Of a stretch of DNA of 64,000 bases, positions 9,049 through 16,198 are shown in pieces (the first letter of the stretch is position 1; each line of letters starts with the position of its first letter). Source of the DNA: DASWOJ01 sp964242415 (GTDB taxonomy: Bacteria; Pseudomonadota; Alphaproteobacteria; Acetobacterales; Acetobacteraceae). The position numbers and the translations under genes were made by a program. The DNA lies in assembly GCA_964242415.1 (NCBI GenBank), contig CAXTAT010000014.1, positions 1 to 64,000 on the forward strand, written 5' to 3'. A model generated the notes under the pieces. That model made no database searches and had not been told where the DNA came from. It saw nothing but the letters and a program-made list of their open reading frames with translations.

Positions 9049-9999
9049 ATGCTGACCCCCGGCGCCCACGGCGTTTACCCCATCGCCCCCACCCCGTTCC
9101 ACCCTGACGGCCGCCTCGACCTCCACTCCATTGACCGCCTGGCCAGCTTCTATGCCGGCTGCGGCGTGCAGGGCGCGACCGTGCTGGGCATCATGGGCGA
9201 GGCGCCGAAGCTGACCGCCGAGGAGGCGCTGGAGGTCGCCGGACGCTTCATCCGCGGCATGCCGGCCGCGCAGGTGATCGTCGGCGTGTCCTCGCCGGGC
9301 TTCGCGGCCATGCGGGCGCTGGCGCGGTCCTGCATGGAGATGGGCGCCGCTGGGGTGATGATCGCGCCGCCGCCGCACCTGCGCACCGATGACGAGATCA
9401 CCGCGTACTTCGCCGGCGCTGCGGAGGCCATCGGACCCGACGTGCCCTGGGTGCTGCAGGACTACCCGCTGACCCTGACCGTCGTCATGACCCCCGCCGT
9501 CATCCGCCGCATCGTGCAGGACAACCCCGGCTGCGTCATGCTCAAGCACGAGGACTGGCCCGGCCTGGAGAAGATCACCGCCCTGCGCGCCTTCCAAAAG
9601 GACGGCAGCCTGCGCCCGATCAGCATCCTGACCGGCAACGGCGGCCTGTTCCTCGACTTCGAGATGGAGCGCGGCGCGGACGGCGCGATGACCGGCTATG
9701 CGTTTCCCGAGCTGCTGCAGGACGTGGTGCGCCTGCAGGCGGCCGGGCAGCGCGACGCCGCGCATGACCTGTTCGACGCGCACCTGCCGCTGCTGCGCTA
9801 TGAGCAGCAGGCGCGCATTGGCCTGGCGGTGCGCAAGTGGGTGCTGATGCGCCGCGGCCTGCTGGCCAGCGACGCGCAGCGCAAGCCGGCGCCGGGGCTT
9901 TCGGCGAAGGGCAAGGCGGAGGTGGACTACATGCTGTCCCGGCTGGCGCGTGTGGATTCGCGTGCGGCGATGGCCCTGCCGGAGGCTCGCGCCTCCTGA
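9049..9999 (+). CDS. Dihydrodipicolinate synthase / N-acetylneuraminate lyase family protein
   Basis: A TIM-barrel class I aldolase of the DapA superfamily, 316 aa. The family forms or cleaves a carbon-carbon bond of a 2-oxo acid through a lysine Schiff base. Seen here: GVYPIAPTPFHPDGRLD at the N-terminus, GIMGEAPKLTAEE in place of the usual GTTGE element, a candidate Schiff-base lysine in GCVMLKHEDWPG, and GNGGLFLDFEMERGADGAMTG. The altered GTTGE motif argues against true DapA and for one of the catabolic branches. ATG 9049 has AGGAG 6 nt upstream. It is not operonic with its neighbours: an exporter diverges upstream and a symporter converges downstream. Confidence 0.82.
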   Translation: MLTPGAHGVYPIAPTPFHPDGRLDLHSIDRLASFYAGCGVQGATVLGIMGEAPKLTAEEALEVAGRFIRGMPAAQVIVGVSSPGFAAMRALARSCMEMGAAGVMIAPPPHLRTDDEITAYFAGAAEAIGPDVPWVLQDYPLTLTVVMTPAVIRRIVQDNPGCVMLKHEDWPGLEKITALRAFQKDGSLRPISILTGNGGLFLDFEMERGADGAMTGYAFPELLQDVVRLQAAGQRDAAHDLFDAHLPLLRYEQQARIGLAVRKWVLMRRGLLASDAQRKPAPGLSAKGKAEVDYMLSRLARVDSRAAMALPEARAS

Positions 10000-10027
10000 A
10001 CGCCCGCGCGTCCGAAGGAACGGCCAG

Positions 10028-10084
10028 CTGGGGGAGGAGGCCGAAGATGCGGCTCAGCCCCGGCGGAACTGAGCCAGCCCCCAG
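10028..10084. terminator. Nested hairpin in convergent intergenic region
   Basis: Outer arms CTGGGGG (10028-10034) and CCCCCAG (10078-10084) enclose inner arms GGCTCAG (10051-10057) and CTGAGCC (10069-10075). It lies between the convergent DHDPS-family and symporter genes, where a two-way terminator would be expected. There is no U-tract, so termination is only a guess. I see no gene in the rest of 10000-10294. Confidence 0.3.
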
Positions 10085-10294
10085 GGCTACGGCTCAGCGC
10101 CGGGCGGCTTGCTGGCGGATGGTCGTGACCCGCAGGACCTGGACCAAGGCTCACCGTTGGGCACGTCAGGCGTGCGTGCTGTGCCCGACGCCACCAGATG
10201 CACCGCCCCGGCCGCGCCCAAGGCGGTCCTGGCGCCGCCCGCACGGGGTGCCCTCGGCAAAGCGGCCGGTGACGCCCGTGGCCGCAATCAAACG

Positions 10295-11809
10295 TCAGGC
10301 CGTGCGCGCCGCCCCGGCCCCGCTGGCCCGCAGCGCCAGGTTGGCGACGGCGGCGACGGCGATGTTCGCCACCACTGCCAGCAGCCCGACATAGATGGTG
10401 TAGCTCTCCCCACCGACGACGATGGTATGCAGCGGCTTCAACCCGTCCGACCAGGCGATCCAGCTTCCGCCCAGGAAGCCCACTGCCCAGCCCAGCAGCA
10501 GCGCCGGCGCGCGGAACCAGTTGAAGAACAGCCCGAACACCACGGCCGGGAAGGTCTGCAGTATCCAGAGGCCGCCCAGCAACTGCAGGTCCAGCGCGTA
10601 CTGCACCGGCGCGAACAGGATGAACAGCAGCGCGCCGCCCTTCACCGCCAGGCTGGTCAGCTTGGCCACCTGCGCCTCCCCGGCCGGGGTCACGCCGGGG
10701 TGCACATAGGCCTTCCAGATGTTGCGGGTGAACAGGTTGGCCGCGCCGATCGACATCACCGCCGCCGGCACCAATGCCCCGATGGCGACGGCGGCGAACG
10801 CGAACCCGGTGAACCAGCTCGGGAACAGCGTCCGGAACAGCGCCGGGACCGTGTCGTTCGGCGTCGCCGGCTTCACCCCCGCCGCGTGCGCCATGTAGCC
10901 CAGCAACGCGATCAGTCCGAGCAGCAGGGTGTAGGCCGGCAGCAGGATGGCATTCTTGCGTATGGTGTTGGCCGACCGCGCGGCGAAGATGCCGGTCAGG
11001 GTATGCGGATACATGAACGCCGCCAGCGCCGAGCCGAGCGCCAGCGTCGCATACGGCCAGTACTGCGACGCCCGCAGCACCAGCCCCGAGGCCGGTCCCC
11101 CGGCCGGCTTGGCCGCGAATGCCTGCCCGGCCGCCTCGAACACCGCACCATAGCCGCCGAGCTTGTAGGGGATGAACGCCACCGCCACGAGCACCACGAC
11201 GTAGATCATGATGTCCTTCACGAACGCGATCAGCGCCGGCGCCCGCAGCCCGGCCGAATAGGTATAAAGCGCCAGGATGGCGAACGCCGCGATCAGCGGC
11301 AGCTCGCCCGTCAGGCCCAGCGCCTTGATGACGACCTCCATGCCCACAAGCTGCAGCGCGATGTAAGGCATGGTCGCCAGCAGCCCCGTCGCCGCCACGG
11401 CCAGTTCCAACCCGCGGGAGCCGTAGCGGCCATACACCACGTCGGCGGCCGTGACGTGCCCGTGCGCCTGGGCGAACGTCCACAGCCGCGGCATGATGGT
11501 GAACACGATGGGATACACGACGATGGTGTAGGGCAGGGCGAAGAACCCCTGCGCGCCGATGGCGAACACCTGGGCCGGCACCGCGATCACGGTGTAGGCG
11601 GTGTAGAAGTCCCCGCCGACCAGGAACCAGGTAATCCAGGTGCCGAAGTTGCGCCCGCCCAGGCCCCATTCATCCAGGTGCGCGTGGTCCGCCGTGCCGC
11701 GCTGCCACCGCGTGGCGGCGAAGCCCATAACGGTCACGAGGGCAAAGAAAAAGACGCAGACCGACAGCGCCGTCCAGTCCAGGCCGCCCGGTGCGATGAT
11801 CGAGGTCAT
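10295..11809 (-). CDS. Sodium:solute symporter (SSS family, MctP-like)
   Basis: Integral membrane symporter of 504 aa with about 13 hydrophobic segments. Diagnostic parts are WGLGGRNFGTWITWFLVGGDFYTAY near residues 48-70 and the ITRN-like LFTRNIWKAYVHPGVTPAGE late in the protein. The pairing with a short DUF3311 protein and the sequence style resemble rhizobial MctP, which imports pyruvate, lactate and other monocarboxylates; the substrate here is inferred only. ATG 11809 overlaps the DUF3311 stop as ATGA, so the two are translationally coupled. Confidence 0.87.
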   Translation of the reverse strand: MTSIIAPGGLDWTALSVCVFFFALVTVMGFAATRWQRGTADHAHLDEWGLGGRNFGTWITWFLVGGDFYTAYTVIAVPAQVFAIGAQGFFALPYTIVVYPIVFTIMPRLWTFAQAHGHVTAADVVYGRYGSRGLELAVAATGLLATMPYIALQLVGMEVVIKALGLTGELPLIAAFAILALYTYSAGLRAPALIAFVKDIMIYVVVLVAVAFIPYKLGGYGAVFEAAGQAFAAKPAGGPASGLVLRASQYWPYATLALGSALAAFMYPHTLTGIFAARSANTIRKNAILLPAYTLLLGLIALLGYMAHAAGVKPATPNDTVPALFRTLFPSWFTGFAFAAVAIGALVPAAVMSIGAANLFTRNIWKAYVHPGVTPAGEAQVAKLTSLAVKGGALLFILFAPVQYALDLQLLGGLWILQTFPAVVFGLFFNWFRAPALLLGWAVGFLGGSWIAWSDGLKPLHTIVVGGESYTIYVGLLAVVANIAVAAVANLALRASGAGAARTA

Positions 11810-11982
11810 TGCTGGTCACCGCCCTGGGCGCGGTACACCACCCAGGTCAGCAATGCCGTGACCGGCACCCAGGCCAACTGGTACCAGTAGAAGAACGGGA
11901 AGCCGAACAACGCCGGCTCGGCATGGTTGTAGAATGGGACCCACAGCAGGCCGATGAACGGCAAAAGCAGCAAGACCCACAT
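11806..11982 (-). CDS. DUF3311 small membrane protein, symporter partner
   Basis: A 58-residue protein with two hydrophobic segments (MWVLLLLPFIGLLWVPFYN and the stretch around YWYQLAWVPVTALLTWVVY). DUF3311 proteins are regularly encoded just before SSS symporters and are thought to be small accessory subunits. Its start (ATG 11982) is the only one leaving the typical N-terminus. The stop overlaps the symporter start. The start lies 6 nt from a strong hairpin that includes the G-rich stretch where a ribosome binding site would be. Confidence 0.8.
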   Translation of the reverse strand: MWVLLLLPFIGLLWVPFYNHAEPALFGFPFFYWYQLAWVPVTALLTWVVYRAQGGDQQ

Positions 11983-11988
11983 CCGGAC

Positions 11989-12050
11989 GCCCCCAACCCT
12001 ATTGGGGGCAGCCTGCGCCCCAACCACGTTATGTCGGCGTGGGGCGCAGG
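11989..12050 (-). promoter_or_regulatory. Tandem hairpins in the leader of the DUF3311-symporter operon
   Basis: Read in the direction of transcription, a hairpin with perfect 11-bp arms (CCTGCGCCCCA, 12012-12022 and 12040-12050, 17-nt loop) is followed after 2 nt by a second with perfect 8-bp arms (GCCCCCAA/TTGGGGGC, 11989-11996 and 12002-12009, 5-nt loop). The second ends 6 nt before the ATG and pairs the only purine-rich stretch. This arrangement could control translation. It matches no riboswitch I know. Confidence 0.5.
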
Positions 12051-12419
12051 TTGCAAGCCGCTGATGCCGGCAGGGACGCCAGCTGGACGCCGCTGGGCGG
12101 CGTAACGCCCCTCCTGGTCGTCTTAAGCCTGTGACGCCGACCATCCTGGTATGGGAACAGCTCGCCCCCCGCCCAGGCCGTCACGCCCAGCAGGACCAGC
12201 ATGGCGGGTGGTCAGCACGACGGCGCCGGGACCAGGGTCGGCCTGGCCGCGGCGCAGCGCCAGGTTGGCGACGGCAAAGCCCGGTGCCGCCGAGCCGCCG
12301 ATGGCGTGCAGCCAGCCGACCTTCGACTTCCCGCCCCGGCGGATCGTGCAGCAGTTGCTGGCCCGGCACACGACGCGGCTTCGCCCGTATCCTCACGCAG
12401 CCGCGGGCGGCTCGGCCCG
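12051..12419. other. Intergenic region without recognisable gene
   Basis: About 370 nt between the symporter leader and the end of the EAL-family gene. Open frames exist on both strands but none has family resemblance, a ribosome binding site or the codon pattern of its neighbours. The upstream promoter of the symporter operon should lie here. Confidence 0.4.
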
Positions 12420-13853
12420 CTACTTCGCAAACTGCGTGTTGGCCCGCCAAAGGAAGTCGCGCGCCCACTCCGGCGGCCTTGGGTAACCCAGCAGGGCGCC
12501 CTGCACCCCGCTGCAGCCCAGCATGCGGAGCATCTCGCGCTCGGTATTCTCCGTCACGCCGTCCGCCACCACCTCCGCCCCCATGCCGGCAGCGTCCTCC
12601 AGCACATCCCGCACCGCCTGCAGCGCAAGCGGGTCGGACAGCATGGCGCCGATCAGCGCCCCGTCGATCTTCACCTTGCGGAACAGCGCCACATCGGTCC
12701 CCACCCGGGTCGGGGTCTGGCCGGCCTCGGTCAGGATTAGCCCCACCCCATCGTCGCGCAGCGCCGTCAGGGTCGCGCGCACGGTCCGCGGCATGCCAGC
12801 AACGAAGTAGCTGACCGGAAGCTCCAGCATCAGCCGGTCCGCATCCAGGCCGGTCAGGTGCAGGACCTCCCTGATATGCTCCACCAGCCCGGAGTCGGCC
12901 ATGCTGCCGCGTGACAGCGGCACCGACAGGTGGATCGGCATCGCCCAAGTCGCGGCCTCACGGCACGCGGTTTCCAGCACCCAGTTGTCGAGGCTGCGGT
13001 CCAGCACCACGGCTTCGTCCGGCGCCGTTCCGTCGGGCGCCACGCGCAGCGACCGTGCCACGAGGCTGCGCAGCGCGCCGGTCTCGGTATCCAGGACCGG
13101 CTGGTATGCCAATGTGATTCCGTCCGACCGGGGCGTGGGGACCAGGATGTCGGAGCGTCGCCGGGCACTGCGCGCAGCCAGCTCACCACCGGCATGCGAA
13201 CACAGGCGGAGGCTGCGGCCCCCGGGCAGGGCGATGTTGCGGATATCGACCCTCCGGCCGTCACGGCGGCGATAGACGTGCACCGTGGCCTCCAGGCCGA
13301 CGGCGGCATTGTTGCTCCAACCTGGCTGCGAGATGCTGCCAGGGTCGTCCTGGTGGCCCTGGTCGATCAGGATGTCGGCCAGGTCGGGCTGCGTCTGCAC
13401 CAGGTCCGACGTCAGTTCCAGCATGGTCATCGCCTGCGGGTTGCAAAGTTCCACGCGTTTCCCGGGGGAGACGAGCATCGCACCCTCCTCCATGTGCGCC
13501 AGCAGCGCGTCCGCTGTCTGGCAGGCCAGGGCCAGCGACGCCTGATCCTGGCGTATCCTCGCCCGATGCGACACGGACTGCAGGCCGAGCAGCAGGAGCA
13601 GGGTCACCAAGGATGGCGCCGAGACCGCCAGGTCGTTCGTCCAGGCATTCCAGACCGAGGCGACCAACGCGAACAGCGTGACCGTGGCCAGGACCGCCAG
13701 CAGGCGGCCCAGCCCCTTGTTCGCCATGCTGAACTGCTGGAACCAGCCCGAGGTGGGCTTGGTGCGGGCGCCTTTTGGCGCAACAGCACCGAATACCGTT
13801 GTCTTGACCATGAATTGACAATGCCAGAAACCGTCCGGCAGTTGCAGTCGCAT
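12420..13853 (-). CDS. Membrane-anchored PAS-like/degenerate EAL-domain protein
   Basis: Layout: cytoplasmic N-terminus, two transmembrane helices (about residues 50-95), a PAS-like domain (about 110-210, including MLVSPGKRVELCNPQAMTML) and a C-terminal EAL fold (about 240-470). EAL domains hydrolyse cyclic di-GMP, but the catalytic residues are gone: the EAL signature is replaced by ARS in YQPVLDTETGALRSLVARS, DDFGTGYSSL is reduced to DDGVGLILTEAG, and AEGVET is ADGVTE. KIDGALIG keeps the lysine. It is therefore probably a c-di-GMP sensor or scaffold. Start is uncertain (13853, 13811 or an internal ATG); none has a clear ribosome binding site. It follows ksgA by 69 nt on the same strand. Confidence 0.78.
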   Translation of the reverse strand: MRLQLPDGFWHCQFMVKTTVFGAVAPKGARTKPTSGWFQQFSMANKGLGRLLAVLATVTLFALVASVWNAWTNDLAVSAPSLVTLLLLLGLQSVSHRARIRQDQASLALACQTADALLAHMEEGAMLVSPGKRVELCNPQAMTMLELTSDLVQTQPDLADILIDQGHQDDPGSISQPGWSNNAAVGLEATVHVYRRRDGRRVDIRNIALPGGRSLRLCSHAGGELAARSARRRSDILVPTPRSDGITLAYQPVLDTETGALRSLVARSLRVAPDGTAPDEAVVLDRSLDNWVLETACREAATWAMPIHLSVPLSRGSMADSGLVEHIREVLHLTGLDADRLMLELPVSYFVAGMPRTVRATLTALRDDGVGLILTEAGQTPTRVGTDVALFRKVKIDGALIGAMLSDPLALQAVRDVLEDAAGMGAEVVADGVTENTEREMLRMLGCSGVQGALLGYPRPPEWARDFLWRANTQFAK

Positions 13854-13922
13854 CTGTCTAAAAATTGTCGGCGAGCGTCATACTACGTTGGCAGCAAACC
13901 TCTTTTGACGCAGCCCCGCTGC

Positions 13923-14774
13923 CTATAGGCTGCGGACCAGCCGGTCGAACTCGGCCACGGTCAGCGTCTCCGCCCGCCGTTCCGGCGCGATGCCGGCCTG
14001 TTCCAGCAAAGCCTCCCCGCCCAAGCCGCGCAGGGCGCCGCGCAGCATCTTGCGCCGCTGGCCGAATGCGGCGGCCGTCAGGCGCTCCATCGCGGCGAAC
14101 AGGTCGGCCGGCGGCTGCGCGGGGTGCGGCACCAGGCCGACCACGGCAGACCACACCTTCGGCGCCGGGGTGAAGGCGGCCGGCGGCAGGCGGAGCAGCA
14201 GGGCCGCCGTGCAGGTCCAGCCCGCCAGCACGCCCAGCCGGCCATAGGCACCGGTCCCTGGGGCGGCGGTGATGCGCTCGGCCACCTCCAACTGGAACAT
14301 CAGCGTCATGCGCTCCCACTCCGCCGCCTGGCGCAGCCAGCCGATCAGCAAGGGGGTGGCGACGTTGTACGGCAGGTTGGCGGCGACCTGCCGTGGCGCC
14401 GGCACCAGCGCGGCCAGGTCCAGCCGGGTGGCGTCGGCGTCCAGCACCCGCAGCCGCCCGGGGTAGGCGGCAGCCAGTTCCTCGACGGCCAGGATGGCGC
14501 GCCGGTCCACCTCCACCGCCAGCACCTCCGCGGCCGCGGTCTCCAGCAGCGCGCGGGTCAGGCCGCCCGGGCCGGGGCCGACCTCCACGACGTGCCGGCC
14601 CTGCAGGTCCCCGGCCAGCCGGGCGATGCGCCCGGTCAGGTTGGCGTCCAGCAGGAAGTGCTGCCCCAGCTTGCGGCGGGCGTCCAGGCCGTGCCGGGCG
14701 ATGACCTCGCGGAGCGGCGGAAGACTGGACGAGGGGCTGGGAAGGCTGGGAGGCGGAAGGCTGGCTGCGATCAG
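13923..14774 (-). CDS. ksgA: 16S rRNA dimethyladenosine transferase RsmA/KsgA
   Basis: Dimethylates A1518 and A1519 of 16S rRNA during small-subunit assembly. The conserved N-terminus LPPLREVIARHGLDARRKLG, then QHFLLD, is in frame well upstream of the first GTG at 14588, so the gene must begin earlier. The SAM site VVEVGPGPGGLT and the NLPYNVATPL catalytic motif are intact. No ATG, GTG or TTG lies between the homologous N-terminus and the surA stop. The best start is CTG 14774, which overlaps the surA stop as CTGA and gives 283 aa, normal for KsgA. The first 18 residues are a Pro/Ser repeat-like stretch. The start is inferred; the gene is certain. Confidence 0.92.
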   Translation of the reverse strand: MIAASLPPPSLPSPSSSLPPLREVIARHGLDARRKLGQHFLLDANLTGRIARLAGDLQGRHVVEVGPGPGGLTRALLETAAAEVLAVEVDRRAILAVEELAAAYPGRLRVLDADATRLDLAALVPAPRQVAANLPYNVATPLLIGWLRQAAEWERMTLMFQLEVAERITAAPGTGAYGRLGVLAGWTCTAALLLRLPPAAFTPAPKVWSAVVGLVPHPAQPPADLFAAMERLTAAAFGQRRKMLRGALRGLGGEALLEQAGIAPERRAETLTVAEFDRLVRSL

Positions 14775-16138
14775 GTGCGCTCGTCCATCACCGCCCGGCG
14801 GCGCAGGTCGCGCTGCAACTGGCGCGACGCCAGCTCGACCCGTTCGCCCAGCAGCCGGTTGCTAATCTCCTCCTTCGTCGGCTCCGCGGCGGTCTTGGTC
14901 TCCTTCGAGCAGACCATGAGCACCGCCACGCCCTCGTTCGCGACGACCGGCTTGCTGGCCTGGTTCGGCGCCATCCCGGACAGCAGGGTGCGCAGCGGCG
15001 CGGAGGCCACGCCCTCCAGCCGCACATCGCCGGGGTCGGAGGGGCGGACGGCCCCGGCCTTGGTGTTTGCGGCTTCCATGTCGGCGCAGGACTTGGCACT
15101 GGCGGCCACCTTGGCAGCCTGCTCCACCGCGGACCGTTGCGCCGGGGTGGGGGCGGCGGGGTTCAGCGGGGTGGGGAACGCGACGAACACCTGGCGGATG
15201 CGCAGCATCGTCGATTGGTCGCGGCCGATGTCGCGCTTGCCCGCGAGCGACACGATGCTGATGCCGCCGGGCACCTTGATGGGGTTGCTGACGGCCCCCT
15301 CCGGCATCTTCGTCACGACCGACGCCACCTCGGGGTCGAGCTGGTTGGCGCGGACCCAGCCGAGATCGCCGCCCTGCAGCGCGGTCTGGCTCTGGCTGAA
15401 CTGCGCGGCCACCACGGGGAACGGCGCGCCGGCGCGCAGTTGGGCGATCACGGTGTCGGCGAACCGGCTGGCGTCCGCGGCGCGGGCCGGGTCCTCGATG
15501 GGGATGAAGATCTCGGCCACATGGAACTCGGGCTTGCCGATCTGGGCCTTGAACAGCTTGAGCTGCTCGGCCACGTCGGCGTCGCTGACCTGGGCCCGGG
15601 CGCCCAGCTCCTCCCGCAGCACGCGGCTCCAGCCGAGCTGCACGCGGACCTGGTCGATCAGGGTCCGCACCGCCACGCCCTGGCCCGACAGGCTGCTGCC
15701 CAGCGCGCCCTTGGGCATGTTGTTGCGGGTCTCGATGTCGGTGATGGAGGTGGCGATCTCGCGGTCGCTGACGGAGATCTTGCGGCGCTGCACCTCCTGC
15801 AGCCGCAGGCGCTCGTCGATCAACTGCCGGGCCACCTGGGGGCGCAGCCGCTCCAGCACCTCGGGCGTGATCGGCAGGCCCGTGCTGAGCGCAAACAGCC
15901 GGCCGCGGTTGATCACGTCGCCAGTGGTGATGGCATCGCCGTTCACGACGGCGATGATGCGTTCCTGCCCGGCGGTGGACGCCCCGGCGTTGGGCGCCGT
16001 CGGCGCCTCGTTGGCCGCCATGGCCGTGGAGGTGGCCGCGCGGTGCGGCTGCGCTCCGGCCGGTGCAACCAGCGCCGGGGCTGCGAGCAGCGCGGCCACG
16101 ACGAGGGGCGTCAGTGCGTGGGGGCGATAGGTGGCCAT
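14771..16138 (-). CDS. surA: Periplasmic chaperone / peptidyl-prolyl isomerase SurA
   Basis: Chaperone for outer-membrane proteins, including LptD encoded just upstream. A signal peptide (hydrophobic residues about 10-28) precedes an unusual Ala/Thr-rich linker and then the SurA N-domain starting ERIIAVVNGDAITTGDVINR. A parvulin-type rotamase domain is visible as FHVAEIFIPIEDPARA to QSQTALQGGDLGWVRANQLD and KVPGGISIVSLAGKR. It has one clear parvulin domain where E. coli SurA has two; total length is 455 aa. The start is ATG 16138, 60 nt after lptD. In many proteobacteria pdxA lies between surA and ksgA; here it is absent. Confidence 0.92.
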   Translation of the reverse strand: MATYRPHALTPLVVAALLAAPALVAPAGAQPHRAATSTAMAANEAPTAPNAGASTAGQERIIAVVNGDAITTGDVINRGRLFALSTGLPITPEVLERLRPQVARQLIDERLRLQEVQRRKISVSDREIATSITDIETRNNMPKGALGSSLSGQGVAVRTLIDQVRVQLGWSRVLREELGARAQVSDADVAEQLKLFKAQIGKPEFHVAEIFIPIEDPARAADASRFADTVIAQLRAGAPFPVVAAQFSQSQTALQGGDLGWVRANQLDPEVASVVTKMPEGAVSNPIKVPGGISIVSLAGKRDIGRDQSTMLRIRQVFVAFPTPLNPAAPTPAQRSAVEQAAKVAASAKSCADMEAANTKAGAVRPSDPGDVRLEGVASAPLRTLLSGMAPNQASKPVVANEGVAVLMVCSKETKTAAEPTKEEISNRLLGERVELASRQLQRDLRRRAVMDERT

Positions 16139-16198
16139 GTGACGGGTCCTACTTGCAATCGGCGCCGGGTCGGCCCCGGCTGGGTCAGCGAGGCGGGG

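Noticed and set aside
9049..9999. Calling the DHDPS-family gene dapA
   Set aside because: The GTTGE motif of true DapA is replaced by GIMGE, and no lysine-pathway neighbours are present.
10109..11890. Long plus-strand frame opposite the sodium:solute symporter
   Set aside because: Composition rich in Arg, Gln, His and no membrane or domain pattern; the symporter is the real gene.
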